The translations under genes were made by a program, and so were the position numbers. Below, piece after piece: positions 40,957-44,259 of a DNA stretch of 44,259 bases. How positions within the stretch are numbered: position 1 is the stretch's first letter; the number at the start of each line of letters is the position of its first letter. The stretch spans positions 1 to 44,259 of the forward strand of contig JAFXSS010000043.1 of assembly GCA_017525455.1 (NCBI GenBank), written 5' to 3'. The notes under the pieces were generated by a model. It did not search any database. It saw only the letters and a program-made list of their open reading frames with translations, and was not told where the DNA came from. The DNA comes from Paludibacteraceae bacterium (GTDB taxonomy: Bacteria; Bacteroidota; Bacteroidia; Bacteroidales; Paludibacteraceae).

Positions 40957-44259
<3,303 letters not shown>

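Overview
The window looks like chromosomal DNA of a gut-type Bacteroidales bacterium (Bacteroidota). The evidence is the intact Bat aerotolerance operon, a DUF5686/CarboxypepD_reg-like outer-membrane protein, a DUF6913-type protein, long Bacteroidota-type DnaE, a SanA-like protein, and promoters of the Bacteroidota type (TTTG - 19/20 bp - TAnnTTTG). No family-level assignment can be made from the sequence alone. No rRNA, tRNA, CRISPR array or intact insertion sequence was seen.

Layout. (1) 1-3251: end of a beta-helix surface protein, then a lipoprotein type I pullulanase. (2) About 3245-10300: an AT-rich accessory island of mostly hypothetical genes. It begins with the stump of a WYL-domain regulator joined to the pullulanase stop. 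It then holds a DUF1016/YhcG-type PDDEXK nuclease bracketed by a 20-bp perfect direct repeat, a secreted protein next to an FRG-domain protein, a YD-repeat-like lipoprotein, a decayed SanA-like gene, and several small unknown proteins. It ends in 650 bp of repeat-rich non-coding DNA. (3) 10303-17904: a housekeeping operon from a clear promoter (class A acid phosphatase, dnaE, folC, kbl), ending in a bidirectional terminator. (4) 17929-21534: divergent units, a Crp/Fnr regulator plus GT2 glycosyltransferase on the minus strand and an acyl-CoA synthetase on the plus strand. (5) 21540-36133, all minus strand: moxR - DUF58 - membrane protein - batA - batBC - batD - batE, closely followed by a GT4 glycosyltransferase broken by one nonsense codon, an SMR/EamA-like protein, DUF5686 protein, a beta-barrel protein, mntP, and an orphan ArdC-like domain. 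(6) 36212-44259, minus strand: surface nuclease - ligA - DUF6913 - dapA - nadK, then fmt - HD hydrolase - esterase.

How the genes relate. MoxR, the DUF58 protein and the BatA-E proteins form the known AAA+/von Willebrand-A stress module of the cell envelope. dnaE, ligA and nadK/dapA/folC/fmt are core replication and biosynthesis genes. The island genes carry no core function; the DUF1016 nuclease and FRG protein belong to families often found near mobile or defence loci.

The most unusual signal is a set of short-unit tandem repeats (7-bp units above all, also 9-, 11- and 15-bp) scattered through the window. The 7-bp arrays lie in frame inside conserved genes (folC, the GT2 gene, batD twice, ligA twice) at loops and linkers, and one array supplies the stop codon of ligA. 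A second unusual signal is a cluster of four in-frame palindromes in the linker of the DUF1016 nuclease.
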